A stretch of 7,146 nucleotides of DNA. Source: DASUZD01 sp036377055. GTDB lineage: Bacteria; Actinomycetota; Thermoleophilia; Gaiellales; Gaiellaceae. This document shows, in pieces, positions 1 through 6,182 of this stretch. The position numbers and the translations under genes are program-made. The notes below the pieces were generated by a model, which worked only from the letters and a program-made list of their open reading frames with translations, was not told the DNA's origin and did not search any database. The DNA is taken from NCBI GenBank assembly GCA_036377055.1, contig DASUZD010000301.1:1-7146 (forward strand), written 5' to 3'. Each line of letters starts with the position of its first letter. Within the stretch, counting starts at the first letter, position 1.

Positions 1-114
1 GCACTCGCGGTGGAGCGTCCGGAAGGCGATGTCCGACCGCTGGGTCGCGAGCGCCAGCCCGATCGGGATGTTGACCAGGCCGAAGCTGATTGATCCGTTC
101 CAAATCGTGCGCAT
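1..114 (-). CDS. ku: Ku protein, N-terminal 38 residues (partial, runs off the left edge)
   Basis: Bacterial Ku binds double-strand DNA ends as a homodimer and recruits LigD for non-homologous end joining. Reading leftward from the ATG at 114-112, the 38 visible codons give MRTIWNGSISFGLVNIPIGL followed by a segment ending in FRTLHREC. This matches the conserved opening of the family (M-R-x-I-W-x-G-x-I-S-F-G-L-V-N-I-P-V, then a F-x-x-L-H-x-x-C stretch). The start is supported by a good Shine-Dalgarno site, GAGGTGG at 128-122 on the minus strand, 7 bases before the ATG. The gene is divergent from the acyl-CoA ligase. The rest of the Ku core and any neighbouring ligD lie outside the window. The family call is firm; whether the gene is intact cannot be judged from 38 residues. 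Confidence 0.9.
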   Translation of the reverse strand, partial: MRTIWNGSISFGLVNIPIGLALATQRSDIAFRTLHREC

Positions 115-181
115 AGAGCCGCCACCTCGATTGTAGTGGGATTGCGCGTTTTCGCCTCGGGGCGAGGCTTCCCTGCCGGAC

Positions 182-187
182 TAAGCT
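182..187 (+). promoter_or_regulatory. Candidate -10 hexamer for the acyl-CoA ligase
   Basis: TAAGCT fits the loose actinobacterial -10 pattern TAnnnT and lies 10 bases before the TTG start at 198. No Shine-Dalgarno sequence precedes that TTG and no convincing -35 was found. If the hexamer is real, transcription would begin a few bases before the start codon, giving a nearly leaderless mRNA. This is a weak call on its own; it gains some weight because two other rightward genes in the window have the same geometry. Confidence 0.25.
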
Positions 188-197
188 TCGTATCAGC

Positions 198-1955
198 TTG
201 GCTTCGGAGACCACGACCCGCCCACTCGATACCCCGGCCGTCTCCCGCGAGCCGCGGACGATCGGGCGGCTGTGGCTCGAGGGCGTCGCGAGGAACCGCT
301 CGACGCCTGCGTATCTGACGGAGGAGCGCGACGGCTGGCGCGAGCACACGTGGGCCGATGTCGCGACCGCGGTCGACGAGCTCGCCCACGGCCTTCTTGC
401 GCTCGGGGTGCGGAAGGGCGATGCCTTCGCGATCCTCGGCGCGACGCGCCTCGAGTGGGTGCTCTTCGACTTCGCGCTCGCGCTCCTCGGCGGCGTCACG
501 GCGCCGATCTACGCGAACAGCTCGCCGAAGGACTGCGCCTACATCGTGGAGCACTCCGAGGCGGTCGGGATCCTGGTCGAGGACGAGGCGCAGCGCGCGA
601 AGGTCGAGGGGCTAGGGCTGCCGCACCTGCTCTCCTTCGCGGACCTCGACGACCTCCGCGCCCGCGGGCGCGAGCACGCGCGCGCGAATCCAGACGCCGT
701 TCGCGAGGCCGCGGCCCGCATCGACGAGGACGACCTCTTCACCTACATCTACACGTCCGGCACGACTGGCCCGCCGAAGGCGTGCATGATCCGCCATCGC
801 AACTACTACGCGATGGTCGGGAAGATCGACGACCTCGAGGATCTCGTCGTCGACGAGGACGTGCTCCTCCTCTACCTCCCGCTCGCACACAACTTCGGCC
901 GGCTGATGCACCTCGCCGCGCCATACGTCGGCTACACGGTCGCCTTCTGCCCGGACCCGCTGCGAGTCGGGGACGTTCTGCCGGCCGTGCAGCCGACGGT
1001 GCTGCCGAGCGTGCCGCGCGTCTACGAGAAGGTCCACACGGCGGTCACCTCGCGCTTCGACGCCGAGACGGGCACGAAGCGGCGGATCGTCCGGTGGGCG
1101 CTCGGCGTCGGCCGGAAGGCGAGCGCCCTGCGCCAGGCCGGGCGCCCGATCCCGCCCGGGCTCGCGGTTCAGCACCGGCTGGCCGACCGTCTCGTCTACT
1201 CGAAGGTGCGCGAGCGGCTCGGCGGCCGCCTGCGGATCGGCATCTCCGGCGGCGCGCCGCTGGCGAAGGAGATCGGCGAGTTCTTCCACGCGCTCGGCAT
1301 CCTCATCCTGGAGGGCTACGGGCTCACCGAGTGCACGACCGCCGCCACCGTCAACCGGCCGAGCCGCTTCCGTTTCGGCACCGTCGGCCCGGCACTTCCA
1401 GAGACCGAGCTACGGATCGCCGACGACGGCGAGATCCTGATCCGCTCGGAAACAGTCTTCGCCGGCTACTACCGCGACGAGGCCGCGACCGCCGACGTGC
1501 TCGGCGCCGACGGCTGGCTGCGCTCCGGCGACGTGGGCGAGCTCGACGCCGACGGCTTCCTGACCATCACCGACCGCAAGAAGGACCTGATCGTCACCGC
1601 CGGCGGGAAGAACGTCGCGCCGCAGAACCTGGAGAACGCGCTCAAGACGTCGAAGTACGTCTCGCAGGCGCTCGTCGTCGGCGACCGGAAGCCGTACGTG
1701 GCGGCGCTGATCACCCTCGACGAGAAGGAGATCGCCGGCTGGCGCGAGGTTGGCGGCGGCGAGGTGCGCGACCTCGTGCAGGGCATCGTCGACGGCGTGA
1801 ACGCCGAGCTCTCGCGGTTCGAGCAGATCAAGCGCTTCGCGATCCTCCCGCGCGACTTCTCCGCGGAGCACGGCGAGGTGACGCCGACGCTGAAGCTGAA
1901 GCGGCGCGTCTGCGCCGAGCACTTCGCGCGCGAGGTCGAGGCGCTCTACTCCTGA
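198..1955 (+). CDS. fadD: Long-chain fatty-acid-CoA ligase, FadD15-type AMP-binding enzyme
   Basis: The 585-residue protein activates long-chain fatty acids in two steps (acyl-AMP, then acyl-CoA) for degradation or lipid synthesis, in the cytoplasm or at the membrane. The landmarks of the ANL superfamily are present in order: P-loop TSGTTGPPK at about 186-194, GYGLTE at 373-378, the ribose-binding Asp in SGDVGELD near 445, the hinge DRKKD at 459-463, then TAGGKNVAP at 467-475. The C-terminal TPTLKLKR holds the probable catalytic Lys566. The TAGGKNVAP segment, the ALITLDEKEI region and the final TPTxKxKR resemble mycobacterial FadD15 and animal long-chain ligases more than acetyl-CoA synthetases. 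Length is normal for the group. The start is TTG at 198, the only plausible in-frame start before residue 70; there is no clear Shine-Dalgarno site. Its stop overlaps the presumed start of the next gene. The exact chain-length preference cannot be read from sequence. Confidence 0.93.
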   Translation: MASETTTRPLDTPAVSREPRTIGRLWLEGVARNRSTPAYLTEERDGWREHTWADVATAVDELAHGLLALGVRKGDAFAILGATRLEWVLFDFALALLGGVTAPIYANSSPKDCAYIVEHSEAVGILVEDEAQRAKVEGLGLPHLLSFADLDDLRARGREHARANPDAVREAAARIDEDDLFTYIYTSGTTGPPKACMIRHRNYYAMVGKIDDLEDLVVDEDVLLLYLPLAHNFGRLMHLAAPYVGYTVAFCPDPLRVGDVLPAVQPTVLPSVPRVYEKVHTAVTSRFDAETGTKRRIVRWALGVGRKASALRQAGRPIPPGLAVQHRLADRLVYSKVRERLGGRLRIGISGGAPLAKEIGEFFHALGILILEGYGLTECTTAATVNRPSRFRFGTVGPALPETELRIADDGEILIRSETVFAGYYRDEAATADVLGADGWLRSGDVGELDADGFLTITDRKKDLIVTAGGKNVAPQNLENALKTSKYVSQALVVGDRKPYVAALITLDEKEIAGWREVGGGEVRDLVQGIVDGVNAELSRFEQIKRFAILPRDFSAEHGEVTPTLKLKRRVCAEHFAREVEALYS

Positions 1956-3151
1956 GCCTCCGTCGCATCCTCGCCGCGCAGCGGGCGCTGCCTGCGAACG
2001 TCCGCGCGCTGGCCTGGGTCTCGCTCGCGAACGACGTGGCGAGCGAGCTCGCGTACCCGATCGTGCCGCTCTTCCTGCGCGTCACCCTCGGCGCGTCCTA
2101 CGCGATCATCGGGGTCATCGAGGGCGTCGCGGAGGGCGTCGCTGTCGGCTTCCGCGGCGTCGCTGGGCTGCTCTCCGACCGAGCCGGCGAGCGACGTAAG
2201 CCGTGGATCGCGGTCGGCTACGCCCTGACGACGCTCTCGCGCCCGCTGCTCCCGCTCGCGCACGGCTGGCAGCTCGTGCTCGGCGCGAAGCTCGCCGATC
2301 GTGCGGGCAAGGCGGCGAGGACCGCGCCGCGCGACGCCCTGATCCGCGATTCGAGCGAGCCGCACCAGCTCGGCTCGAGCTTCGGCTACCACCGCGCGAT
2401 GGACAGCGCCGGCGCCGTCATCGGGCCGCTTGTCGCCGTCGCGCTGCTGCGCGTCTTCCACCTCTCGCTCCGCACCGCGCTCTGGTTCGTGGTCATCCCC
2501 AGCGCGATCGCGCTCGGCCTCGTCGCCGCCGTGCGCGACGCACCGCCCTCGGAGCGGCGCGAGATCGCCCCGCGCGGCCGCCTCCGCGACCTACCGCCTG
2601 GCTTCTGGGCCGTGCTCGGCGTCTGGACGGTCTTCTCGATCGGCAACTCGGCGGACGCGTTCCTGCTCCTGCGCGCGCACCAGATCGGCCTGGGGACGTC
2701 GCTCACGGTGCTCGCCTACGCGCTGTACCAGCTCGTCTACTCGAGCCTCTCGTGGCCGCTCGGCGTGCTCTCGGACCGGATCCCGCGGACGCGCATCCTC
2801 GGGGCCGGCCTCGCGGTGTTCGCGCTCGTGTATCTGGGATTCGCGGTGCCGCCGGCCGACTGGGCCGTCTGGGTGCTGCTCCCGGTCTACGGCGCCTACG
2901 TCGCAGCGACCGACGGCGTCGCGCGCGCGTGGGTCGGCGACCACGCGCCCGACGGCCTCGCGGGCACCGCGTTCGGCGTCTTCTCCGCGGCGACCGGCGC
3001 CGCGCTGCTGGTCGCGAGCGTCGGGGCCGGGCTGCTGTGGTCGAACGTCTCCGCGAGCGCGCCGTTCTACGCCGGCGCGGCCTCAGCTGCGCTCGCGCTC
3101 GCCCTTCTGCCCCTCGCCGCGGGCTACAGAATGCGCCTCGCGCCGACGTAG
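1952..3151 (+). CDS. MFS transporter, probable CTG start overlapping the ligase stop
   Basis: This is an inner-membrane permease of the major facilitator superfamily, 399 residues if read from CTG 1952. The protein is strongly hydrophobic, consistent with about 12 membrane helices. The loop motif between helices 2 and 3 is GLLSDRAGERRKP (about 72-84), and a degenerate second copy GVLSDRIPRTRI (about 271-282) opens the second half. The segment DRAGKAARTAPRDALI (116-131) followed by FGYHRAMD is typical of a broad MFS group usually annotated only as putative drug-efflux or sugar permeases, so the substrate is unknown. No ATG, GTG or TTG exists in this frame between the end of the ligase and GTG 2036. 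That GTG would remove part of the first helix (VSLANDVASELAYPIVP), which the family conserves. CTG 1952 in CTGA, with GAGG 10 bases upstream, is the best start; CTG 1988 is another. Tight coupling suggests one operon with the ligase. The 3' end overlaps the convergent NlpC/P60 gene. Confidence 0.85.
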   Translation: MSLRRILAAQRALPANVRALAWVSLANDVASELAYPIVPLFLRVTLGASYAIIGVIEGVAEGVAVGFRGVAGLLSDRAGERRKPWIAVGYALTTLSRPLLPLAHGWQLVLGAKLADRAGKAARTAPRDALIRDSSEPHQLGSSFGYHRAMDSAGAVIGPLVAVALLRVFHLSLRTALWFVVIPSAIALGLVAAVRDAPPSERREIAPRGRLRDLPPGFWAVLGVWTVFSIGNSADAFLLLRAHQIGLGTSLTVLAYALYQLVYSSLSWPLGVLSDRIPRTRILGAGLAVFALVYLGFAVPPADWAVWVLLPVYGAYVAATDGVARAWVGDHAPDGLAGTAFGVFSAATGAALLVASVGAGLLWSNVSASAPFYAGAASAALALALLPLAAGYRMRLAPT

Positions 3152-4245
3152 GTCGACGCGTACCACGACTCGGACAGGCTCGAGATCTTCACCACGTCGC
3201 CGGTGTGCGGCGCGTGGATGAACTGCCCGCCACCGATGTAGATCCCTTCGTGGCCCAGGCCGTTGAAGAAGACGAGATCGCCCGGCTGGAGCTGGTCGCG
3301 CGAGACCGCGACGCCCAGCGAGTACTGCGCGTAGCTCGAGTGCGGCAACGAGACGCCGAGCTGGGCGTAGGCGTACATGACGAGGCCGGAGCAGTCGAAG
3401 CCGCTCGGGCTCGCGCCGCCGTAGACGTACGGGACGCCGAGGTACTGCATCGCGACCCCGACGACGCCGCCGTAGCGCCCGGGCGGGGCGACGGTGGTGC
3501 CCTCGGGCGTGGACGCCGCCACTCCGAGCGAGTTCGCGGTCCCGCCGGCGTCGGAGGTCGTGTGCTGCGTGAGCACGCGGGCTTGAAGCTGTGCCGCGAG
3601 CCGCGCCTGGCGCGCCTCCTCCTCGGCCTTGAGGTGTGCGATCTGGCCGCGGATCGTCGACAGCAGCGCACGGCGCTCCGCGAGCTGCGACTCGATTCGG
3701 GACTTCTCGGCCGCGCGCTGCGCGACGATCTTCTTCTGCGCCGCGTGCGCCTGGTCGAGCGCCGCCTTCTGCCGCTTGATCTGCGCCTTGAAGGCGGTGA
3801 CCTCGTCGATCACGCGCGCGTCCTGGTCGGAGACGCGGTTGACCGTGTCGATCCGGCTCAAAAGGTCGTCGAGGCTGCTGGCGCCGAGCAGGACCTCGAG
3901 CGTCGACGACGTCTGGTCGGAGACGTAGATCGCGACGAGACGCCTCGAGAGCATTCCCTGGGCATGCGTGAGGTTCGATCGCGCGACCCCGAGCTCGAAG
4001 CGGTTCCGCTTCAGGTCGCGCTCGATGCGAGCCAGTTTGACGTTCGCGAGGTCGTACGCCTCGACGGCGCGCTCCATGCTCGCGTCGATCTGCTGGATCT
4101 GACCCAGAACCTGCTGCGCCTGGGCCTCTTTCGACGCGACGCTGCCGGGGTCGGCGGTGGCCGCGCCGGCCGCGGCCAGGGCTGCGGCGAGGGCGATGAC
4201 GAAGGCTCGCGCCTGCCGCCTACCGGAGCTGATACGCGGCTCCAG
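3124..4245 (-). CDS. Secreted coiled-coil NlpC/P60 peptidoglycan endopeptidase, start uncertain
   Basis: This is a cell-wall hydrolase of the CwlO/RipA style, which cleaves peptide stems of peptidoglycan outside the membrane. Read from CTG 4245 it has 373 residues. A signal peptide has an Arg-rich start (SSGRRQARAF), a hydrophobic core (VIALAAALAAAGAATA) and a likely cut near ATA-DP at residue 31. A long alpha-helical coiled coil follows (about 38-220), with the conserved block VLLGASSLDDLLSRIDTVNR in its middle. A linker rich in Ser, Thr, Gly and Pro leads to the NlpC/P60 domain (about 260-373). The catalytic triad looks complete: Cys285 in FDCSGL, His332 in GHEGIYIG, His344 in FIHAP. The first ordinary start is ATG 4077, which gives 317 residues but throws away the in-frame signal peptide, so it is probably not the true start. 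The open frame reaches back to a TGA at 4260-4258 with only CTG 4245 or ATC 4233 as near-cognate starts. The coiled coil resembles that of the divergent 3D-domain gene. Confidence 0.9.
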   Translation of the reverse strand: MEPRISSGRRQARAFVIALAAALAAAGAATADPGSVASKEAQAQQVLGQIQQIDASMERAVEAYDLANVKLARIERDLKRNRFELGVARSNLTHAQGMLSRRLVAIYVSDQTSSTLEVLLGASSLDDLLSRIDTVNRVSDQDARVIDEVTAFKAQIKRQKAALDQAHAAQKKIVAQRAAEKSRIESQLAERRALLSTIRGQIAHLKAEEEARQARLAAQLQARVLTQHTTSDAGGTANSLGVAASTPEGTTVAPPGRYGGVVGVAMQYLGVPYVYGGASPSGFDCSGLVMYAYAQLGVSLPHSSYAQYSLGVAVSRDQLQPGDLVFFNGLGHEGIYIGGGQFIHAPHTGDVVKISSLSESWYASTYVGARRIL

Positions 4246-4247
4246 TG

Positions 4248-4253
4248 TCCTTT
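4248..4253 (-). promoter_or_regulatory. Shine-Dalgarno-like site near the NlpC/P60 start
   Basis: The minus strand reads AAAGGA here. It is only 2 bases from CTG 4245, which is too close for good initiation, and 14 bases from ATC 4233. A second purine stretch, GGAG at 4243-4240, sits 6 bases before ATC 4233, an ideal distance but with a very rare start codon. The site shows that translation probably begins in this area rather than at ATG 4077, without settling which codon is used. Confidence 0.3.
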
Positions 4254-4297
4254 GCCGTCAGGCGCACCGGGAGGGGCCGGTACGTCACAAGTGCGGC

Positions 4298-4326
4298 ACC
4301 CTAGCAAGCGGTGCGGATGCTCGCAA
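4298..4326 (-). promoter_or_regulatory. Promoter of the NlpC/P60 gene
   Basis: On the minus strand TTGCGA (4326-4321, 4 of 6 matches to TTGACA) and TAGGGT (4303-4298, an actinobacterial-type -10) are separated by exactly 17 bases. Transcription would begin near 4291, leaving a leader of about 45 bases before CTG 4245. The -10 and the bases after it (TAGGGTGCCGCAC) are nearly identical to the region in front of the divergent 3D-domain gene. Confidence 0.5.
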
Positions 4327-4379
4327 CCGCTCCGCAGGCCGAGAAACGCAGAGAGCAAAGCCGAACGGGCGACGCACAA

Positions 4380-4400
4380 GCCGAGAAATTCCGGCTCGGC
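4380..4400. repeat. Inverted repeat upstream of the 3D-domain gene, possible operator
   Basis: GCCGAG (4380-4385) and CTCGGC (4395-4400) form a 6-bp inverted repeat with a 9-base spacer, ending 5 bases before the TACGGT -10 candidate. The left arm belongs to the 9-mer GCCGAGAAA, which also occurs at 4338-4346, 42 bp (about four helical turns) away. This could be a repressor or activator site, but short arms of this kind also arise by chance in GC-rich DNA. Confidence 0.25.
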
Positions 4401-4405
4401 CATGG

Positions 4406-4418
4406 TACGGTGCCGCAC
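4406..4418 (+). promoter_or_regulatory. Candidate -10 region of the 3D-domain gene, shared box
   Basis: TACGGT at 4406-4411 fits the TAnnnT -10 pattern and is followed by GCCGCAC. The 13-mer differs at one base from the outward-facing copy in the NlpC/P60 promoter (4303-4291, minus strand). No -35 was recognised at 16-19 bp spacing. The GTG start at 4421 is 9 bases after the hexamer and has no Shine-Dalgarno site, so the message may be leaderless. Confidence 0.4.
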
Positions 4419-4420
4419 CC

Positions 4421-5443
4421 GTGCGCTGGCCATCACGCACGCTACCGGGGCGCCTGCTCGCGCTTTTCTCGGCCGTCGGCTTGGCCCTGACGGCAACCGC
4501 GGCAGGAGGCGCCGACTCTGCTCCGAGCCTCCGGAGTCGTGCCGCTGCGCTTCGCGCGCAGAACCTATCGATCGGCGCACGTTCGCAATCCGTGCTGCTT
4601 CGCCTCTACTCGATCGAGAGCCGGCTCGGCGCGGCGCGCGTCCGGCTCGCGACGCTGGAGCGGCAGGCCGCCACCCTCGCGCGCGAGCGGCGGCAGGCAG
4701 CGCGCGACCTGCGCATAGCCAGGGACTCGGTCGCGATCTCGCGGCGGCGGCTGGCCCAGCGCCTGCGCGTCATCTACGAGCAGGGCGAGGTCGATCCCGT
4801 CGCAGTCGTCCTCGGGGCGAGCTCGGTCGAAGAGGCGATCTCGGGGCTCGACAACCTCAACCGCACGGCGAACCTCGACCGGAGCGTGCTCGAGCAGACG
4901 CTTCACGCGCGGGCGCACATGCGCGCGCTCGCGCGGAAGCTCGCAGCGCGCAGCGCAGCCGTCGAAGCGGCGCGGCGCGCGGCGGCAGCGACGGCGGCGG
5001 AGCTGGCGTCCGCGCGCGCAGCACGGCTCGCGTACATCGCCGGCCTCCGCGCCCAGGAGCGGCTGAACGTGGCGCGCATCGCCTCGCTCGACGCCGCGGC
5101 GCGCGCGGCGGAGACACGCGCTGCCGCGGCCGTAGCCGTCTCGCCCGCGGCGGTGGTGCAGGACGCCCCCGCCCAGGCCTCCAGCCGGACGCTCACCGTC
5201 CTCGCGACCGGCTACTCGCTCGGCGGAAAGACCGCGACCGGCATTCCCGCCGGCTGGGGCGTCGTCGCCGTCGACCCGAGCGTGATCCCGCTCGGAACGC
5301 GATTGACGATCCCCGGGTACGGCGAAGGCGTCGCCGCAGACCTCGGCGGCGCCGTTCAGGGCTCGACGATCGACCTGTGGTTCCCGACGCTTGCGCAGGC
5401 CGAGGCGTGGGGCCGTCGGACGGTGACGATCAACCTGCACTAA
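4421..5443 (+). CDS. Secreted coiled-coil protein with C-terminal 3D domain, probable peptidoglycan-cleaving enzyme
   Basis: The 340-residue exported protein ends in a 3D domain, the fold shared with MltA-type lytic transglycosylases and found in Rpf/YocH-like wall proteins of Gram-positive bacteria. From GTG 4421 it has a short basic start (MRWPSRTLPGR), a hydrophobic core (LLALFSAVGLALTATAAG) and a likely cut near residue 30. Residues 35-235 are nearly all helical, rich in Ala, Arg, Leu and Glu, with a CwlO-like block VVLGASSVEEAISGLDNLNR at about 129-148. The 3D domain occupies about 257-340 and keeps all three name-giving aspartates: Asp285 in VAVDPSVIPLGT, Asp307 in AADLGGAVQG, Asp318 in IDLWFP; it ends in the usual WGRRTVTI. 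GTG 4421 is chosen because it gives a clean signal peptide. It is divergent from a hydrolase with a related coiled coil and is followed by a response regulator on the same strand. Glycan cleavage is inferred from the fold; the coiled coil may bind FtsX or serve as a regulator of activity. Confidence 0.9.
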   Translation: MRWPSRTLPGRLLALFSAVGLALTATAAGGADSAPSLRSRAAALRAQNLSIGARSQSVLLRLYSIESRLGAARVRLATLERQAATLARERRQAARDLRIARDSVAISRRRLAQRLRVIYEQGEVDPVAVVLGASSVEEAISGLDNLNRTANLDRSVLEQTLHARAHMRALARKLAARSAAVEAARRAAAATAAELASARAARLAYIAGLRAQERLNVARIASLDAAARAAETRAAAAVAVSPAAVVQDAPAQASSRTLTVLATGYSLGGKTATGIPAGWGVVAVDPSVIPLGTRLTIPGYGEGVAADLGGAVQGSTIDLWFPTLAQAEAWGRRTVTINLH

Positions 5444-5484
5444 GATTCCTGCGCCGCCGCCTGAAGGCCAGCGACGCGGGGGGA

Positions 5485-6180
5485 ATGCAGCACCAAGTGA
5501 GCGAGATGCCGGAAATCCGGGACGGGGCTGAACGCGACGGCATTCGCGTGGTGATCGTCGACGACCACGACCTGTTCCGGACAGGCCTGCGCAACCTGCT
5601 CGAAGAGCAAGGGGTGCAGGTGGTCGGCGAGGCCGCGGCCGGCGGGGAAGCGATCCGCGCCGTCGCCGAGCTGACACCGGACGTGGTCGTCATGGACCTG
5701 AACATGCCGGGCATCACCGGCGTCGAGGCGACGCGCCAGATCACGTCGATCTCGCCGCTCACGCGCGTCGTCGTCCTGACGATCTCCGACCAGGACGGCG
5801 ACGTGATGGACGCGATCCTCGCCGGCGCGTGCGGGTACCTGCTGAAGGACGCGTCGATCCAGGACCTGATGCGCGGGATCGAGGCGGCGTCCGTCGGCGA
5901 GTCGCTGATCTCCCCGACGATCGCGGCGAAGGTCCTCCGCCGGGTCCGCTCCTCGAGCACTCAGCCCGAGATCGAGCGGACGATCCGCGCCGAGCTCTCC
6001 GACCGCGAGATCGAGGTCCTGAAGCTGATCGCCAACGGCAAGGACAACGCGATGATCGCCGGCGAGCTCCACATCAGCCCCAAGACGGTCAAGAACCACA
6101 TCTCGAACATCCTGATGAAGCTCCAGATCGACAACCGCATCCAGGCCGCCGTCTTCGCGGTCCGCAGCGGAATCGTCTAA
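5485..6180 (+). CDS. NarL/FixJ-family response regulator (REC plus LuxR-type HTH)
   Basis: This cytoplasmic two-component transcription factor has 231 residues from ATG 5485. The receiver domain (about 20-135) has the acidic pair Asp26-Asp27, the phospho-acceptor Asp71 in VVMDLNMPG, the switch Thr99 in VVLTIS and Lys121 in YLLKD. A linker of about 35 residues leads to the LuxR-type DNA-binding domain (about 170-231), with LSDREIEVLKLIANG and the recognition helix region SPKTVKNHISNIL. Everything needed for phosphorylation-dependent DNA binding is present. ATG 5485 directly follows a G-run; GTG 5497 and ATG 5506 are in-frame alternatives, and the first about 18 residues are not conserved in the family. 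The gap to the 3D-domain stop is 41 bp with no terminator, so co-transcription is likely. No histidine kinase is visible in the window, so its signal and targets are unknown; the flanking wall-enzyme genes are plausible targets. Confidence 0.93.
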   Translation: MQHQVSEMPEIRDGAERDGIRVVIVDDHDLFRTGLRNLLEEQGVQVVGEAAAGGEAIRAVAELTPDVVVMDLNMPGITGVEATRQITSISPLTRVVVLTISDQDGDVMDAILAGACGYLLKDASIQDLMRGIEAASVGESLISPTIAAKVLRRVRSSSTQPEIERTIRAELSDREIEVLKLIANGKDNAMIAGELHISPKTVKNHISNILMKLQIDNRIQAAVFAVRSGIV

Positions 6181-6182
6181 CA

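Noticed and set aside
130..135. TACAAT as the -10 of the Ku gene (minus strand)
   Set aside because: It matches 5 of 6 bases, but the predicted start of transcription would fall at the end of the GAGGTGG ribosome site, leaving it out of the message, and no -35 is present.
272..1951. Upstream extension of the transporter frame through the ligase gene
   Set aside because: It is the +2 shadow of the ligase, extremely Arg-rich, with no domain; only the part after about 1952 reads as a membrane protein.
4258..4420. c-di-AMP (ydaO-type) riboswitch, often found upstream of actinobacterial NlpC/P60 or Rpf genes
   Set aside because: I looked on both strands for the conserved GGGGGAnCCA-type core and the matching closing stem and found neither; the predicted leaders are also too short.
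5441..5446. TAAGAT overlapping the 3D-gene stop as an internal promoter for the response regulator
   Set aside because: It matches 4 of 6 bases but has no -35 at usable spacing; co-transcription with the 3D gene is simpler.
2203..5484. Very long rightward open frame leading into the response regulator
   Set aside because: In this frame the DNA before 5485 runs antisense or out of phase to the transporter, NlpC/P60 and 3D genes and translates to Arg/Ala-rich sequence without domains; high GC removes stop codons. Only the final 231 residues are real.
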